From: Thamnidium elegans
Taxonomy: Eukaryota > Mucoromycota > Mucoromycetes > Mucorales > Mucoraceae
DNA length: 64,000 bases
Reading direction: 5' to 3'
NCBI GenBank assembly: GCA_025201345.1
Contig: JAIXMG010000034.1
Coordinates: 62,001 to 126,000, forward strand
Under the pieces are notes generated by a model that did no database searches, was not told the DNA's origin, and was given only the letters and a program-made list of their open reading frames with translations. Both the position numbers and the translations under genes were made by a program. Shown piece by piece: positions 60,950-64,000 of this stretch (positions within the stretch are counted from its first letter, which is position 1; each line of letters opens with the position of its first letter).

Positions 60950-63611
60950 CTATTCAAGCATATCTTGATCCCCATCCAAATCGACCTTTTGTCTCTTATT
61001 CACACGTCCACCGATACTTTCTTCTTTAGCATAATGTTTACCTGTCTTTTCTCTAAGTGAATCGACATTATCATCCTCTTGTGCCCATTCTAATACAAGA
61101 TGACGACCGTATAAATGAATATTGCTCATATTGTCATATACATTCTTTGCTTCTTGCTTGGTAAGGAAATCCAAGAAAGCAAAACCACGATGTCCACCAT
61201 TGAATTTCTTTGGCATACGAAGTGATTTAAGTTGACCATAAGTACTAAAAAAAAAAAAGTTTAATATTGCACACATACACATACACAAAATCATAAATTA
61301 ACTTACCCAAATAATTCACGTAAATCTTTATCTGTGGCTTCAAATGGCACGTTTCGTACAACCAATTTAGTGGTTTCTGGTGCCTTTGATTTCTTTGTCT
61401 TTGATTCTGATTTATGATGAGAGAGTTTTAATTCTAAAGCGTGGCCATCCAAATTGAATCCCTAATGTTATATTTAATAATAGCTCTTATATATATATGT
61501 ATGTATGTATCGTACCTGCATAGCATTTAATGCCTTTTCAGCATTTGTTTTACTATCAAATTCAACAAAACCGTAACCCATACTTAATGTCTTACCAGGA
61601 TGCTTAGCATCAGGTTTAACATTGATACGAGAAGATCTGTATCCACTAATACCCTTAAATGTCTTGCTGAGTGCTTCAGGAGTTGTAGAAAAGTTCAAGT
61701 TCTTAACAAAGAGTGTAGCAATATCATCGGAATCAACATCATCTGATTTGGTAGTATGTTCCAAAAGTTCAACAGCACTAACAGGCTTCTTCTTTTCCTC
61801 GACCTTTTTAGCATTAGGATCACGTACAAATTTATCCTTGAACAAACCATTAGGTGCCTTTTCAAGATAAATTAAAGAATCCTTATAACGACGATATGCC
61901 AAAGACTTGAAAGCATTTCTAGCCTCGCTAGGTTCCAGGAACTCTACAACAGCTATAGTTTTGGCAGGTGGTACCAAGACTCTACCAAGTTCGCCGTATT
62001 TACCAAACAACTCTCTCATGTCTTCATCTGTTGTACCGAAAGGAATATTCTTTACCAAAATAATTGTTTCACTTCTTTCCTTTTTACCAAATGTGTCTAA
62101 AACAATACCATGCTTTTCAAAGAACTCTTTGGTCTCATTGACAATTTGTGTTTCGGCTAATGCTAATCTAACTGCCATGTTGTCGGCATCAGGGTTTAAA
62201 ACTTCGGATTTGGAGACACCAAGACGATCAGCGATAGATTCTGCGATAGCATCGGCCTATACATAACATACATGTAAATACCACAGAATCATACACAAAA
62301 TATAATAGAAAAAAACTTACACTCATATAAAGAGAATTCCAATTAAAATCATTACCAGCAAGATTTCTACGCTTCTTCTCTTTATCCTTTTTAACAGCAC
62401 TCAATTTAGTACCATTAACACCTAAAATATCTTCTTCTTTAGCGGGAGGCTTTTCTTCAGCGGGGATAATATGTAAAAGACGACCTTGGAAAGTTTGCAT
62501 ATCAAGAGCCTCGTAAGCCTTAAGAGCATGTTCAGGTAATAAATAAAGAATGTATGCATAACCCTTTGATTTCTTGGTATCCCTAGCAATGGGCATATGA
62601 ACTTCAGATAAAGTACCGAAAGGTTCAAACAATTCTCTCAAATCTTGTTCAGTACAAGCATATGATAAATTACGAACAAACAAACGACCGGTATCCTCAA
62701 TAAGTTCCTTGGGGTTATCACTCTTTGTATGAACGATTTCGACGTTATTATCAACTTGTTCAGCGGACTCCTCAGTAGATTCCTCATTAGACTCTTTAGT
62801 AGCAGCCTTCTTAGTTTCCTTTGGCTTATTCTCATCCTCTTTTTCTTCTTCCAAATCCTTCATTTCAACATCTGCATCATGTTTATTATCGTTTGATTTC
62901 TTGTTAGGAAGCTCATCATAAAGATCATCATCAGCACCAACATAATTTATTTTAGTATCCATATTTTCGACCTTTTGTTCTTGTTCGGCTACAGCAGAAT
63001 CGTCATTTGCCCAGGTCTTACTCTTTCCTCTTGAAGTCATAACATCCAAATACTCCTTTAACTTGGGATCACTCTTATCGGCATTTAACTCGTTAACAAA
63101 TGCTTCTCTTTCCTTTCGTTGTTTATCATGGAATGCGTCAGTTTCCTCTACAGCAAACTCTGATTTCTTGGCTTTACCAGTAAAACGATCATGAGCAGAA
63201 GATCCTTCACTGTATTTACTCCAAGCTCTAGGCAAATTCTCAGATCCATATGCAATTGCCTTTTCAACGGCGATACGAGATGTGTTGATATAAGTGTTGT
63301 TAAAGTATTGGATGGCTGCGTCGGCTGCTTCTTCAGTTTTGTAACCGATGAAACCAAATTTACGAGAAGTTCCCCACCTATTTTTTTATTATTATTATTA
63401 TTAATGTATGTTGTTTTGTTTTTTAGGTTAATAAACTTACGCTGTCTTCATAAGTTTGGCATCAGTTACTTCACCCTTCTTGGCAAAATGCTCACGAAAC
63501 TTCTCCTCTGATAACTCTTTTGGTAAATTTTTTACAATCAAACGAGACCTGTTTAATAATGTTAGTATACTTTGAATCTTTTTATTTTTAATTTAGATCT
63601 ATACTTTACAT
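60950..63611 (-). CDS. MRD1: Multiple RNA-binding domain protein 1 (pre-rRNA processing)
   Basis: Exons: 63611-63610, 63548-63441, 63377-62321, 62256-61516, 61461-61307, 61244-60950; 785 residues. The start codon is split: AT, then a 61-nt intron (GTAAAG ... TACTAAC ... CAG), then G; this gives [10 protein letters not shown], matching the family N-terminus (yeast Mrd1 begins MSRIIVKGLP). Five RRMs: ~2-90 (RLIVKNLP), ~240-320 ([20 protein letters not shown]), ~440-515 ([19 protein letters not shown]), ~555-640 ([10 protein letters not shown]) and ~665-745 ([19 protein letters not shown]). An acidic/lysine-rich linker lies between RRM1 and RRM2. The family acts in the nucleolus in the small-subunit processome, binding U3 and 35S pre-rRNA for 18S maturation. 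Animal ortholog is RBM19 (six RRMs). Confidence 0.93.
63549..63609 (-). other. 61-nt intron that splits the MRD1 start codon
   Basis: Donor GTAAAG directly after AT, branch point TACTAAC 14 nt before the acceptor, and CAG acceptor followed by GTCTCG. Read without splicing, the ATG is followed at once by TAA. Confidence 0.82.
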
Positions 63612-64000
63612 TTCAGTTGTTACAAAAAAAAAAAAAAATGCTTTTTTTTTTTCTTTTGTAGTTTTTTCGAAACTTGTCAAAGAATGGTCACTTTAACAGT
63701 CACGGTAAGGTTTAATTTATTTTTATTAAGAGTAAGTGAATATTTGAGAAAGTTTAAATACAATTATTAAGAAAAATTCGGGATATTTTTGGAAATCCTT
63801 TTTGTATAAGTAATATATAAAAAGAGACATATTATTTTAAAAGAAATGTACAGTAGTGTATTTCCTTCTTCATTGTGACTTTTAACTCCGTTTATCTTAA
63901 GACCATGATATGACTCTTTAGTTTCTGACGGTTTTTGTCGGTTGGATAAAAAGTTGTGTTTTTAAGATGTGATGCATATTGAGCGTTGGTATTTTTCTTC
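63612..64000. other. Upstream region of MRD1
   Basis: A/T tracts then AT-rich sequence. A plus-strand ATG at 63683 opens seven codons and meets GTAAGG (possible first exon of a divergent gene), but nothing beyond confirms it. Confidence 0.35.

Noticed and set aside
63683..63705. First exon of a divergent plus-strand gene (MVTLTVT then GTAAGG)
   Set aside because: Only seven codons; no second exon can be recognised before the window ends.

Overview
The window is eukaryotic and fungal. It is AT-rich, its genes carry 55-85 nt introns with GTAAGT-type donors and, in one case, a perfect TACTAAC branch point, and its conserved genes (MED25, cyclophilin H, neurofibromin, MRD1) sit next to DNA transposons and Ty3/gypsy elements. 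The overall style fits an early-diverging fungus, probably Mucoromycota/Mucorales. The genus cannot be fixed from the sequence alone.

Positions 1-45,000 are a nested transposon landscape. Three copies of one large Merlin/ISXO2-like DNA transposon (A at 1-4022, truncated by the window edge; B at 24573-29057; C at 29058-33484) have about 185-bp terminal inverted repeats, a spliced DDE transposase with AT-hook-like repeats at its C-terminus, and a tRNA-like sequence near one end. Element A sits inside the pol gene of a Ty3/gypsy element (G0). A second gypsy element (G1, 6083-14424) sits in the 3' UTR of G0. An intact-looking gypsy element (G2, 18794-24260, one 1656-residue gag-pol) lies 30 bp downstream of a tRNA-Pro gene. 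A tRNA-Tyr gene (14744-14827) has a G2-type LTR end at a similar distance. Four Tc1/mariner copies (T1-T4) are all broken. From 34 to 43 kb there are several copies of one ~545-bp LTR family, a chromodomain-bearing integrase fragment split by a solo LTR, gag fragments, and a non-coding inverted-repeat element built around the hexamer AGCGCT.

Positions 45,454-63,611 are ordinary gene space with four multi-exon genes whose exons join in frame: MED25 (plus strand, 9 exons, 1205 aa), a PPIH-type cyclophilin (minus, 6 exons, 174 aa), a neurofibromin/IRA-type RasGAP (minus, 17 exons, 2625 aa) and the pre-rRNA processing factor MRD1 (minus, 6 exons, 785 aa, with a start codon split by an intron).

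The most unusual structure is the B/C junction. The left arm of C is inverted between an 8-bp target duplication (CACCAAAT), with the arm-end tips of two different elements at the two junctions. This is the expected product of a reversed-ends (alternative) transposition using one end of B and one end of C. Copy A preserves the unrearranged arrangement and serves as an internal control.
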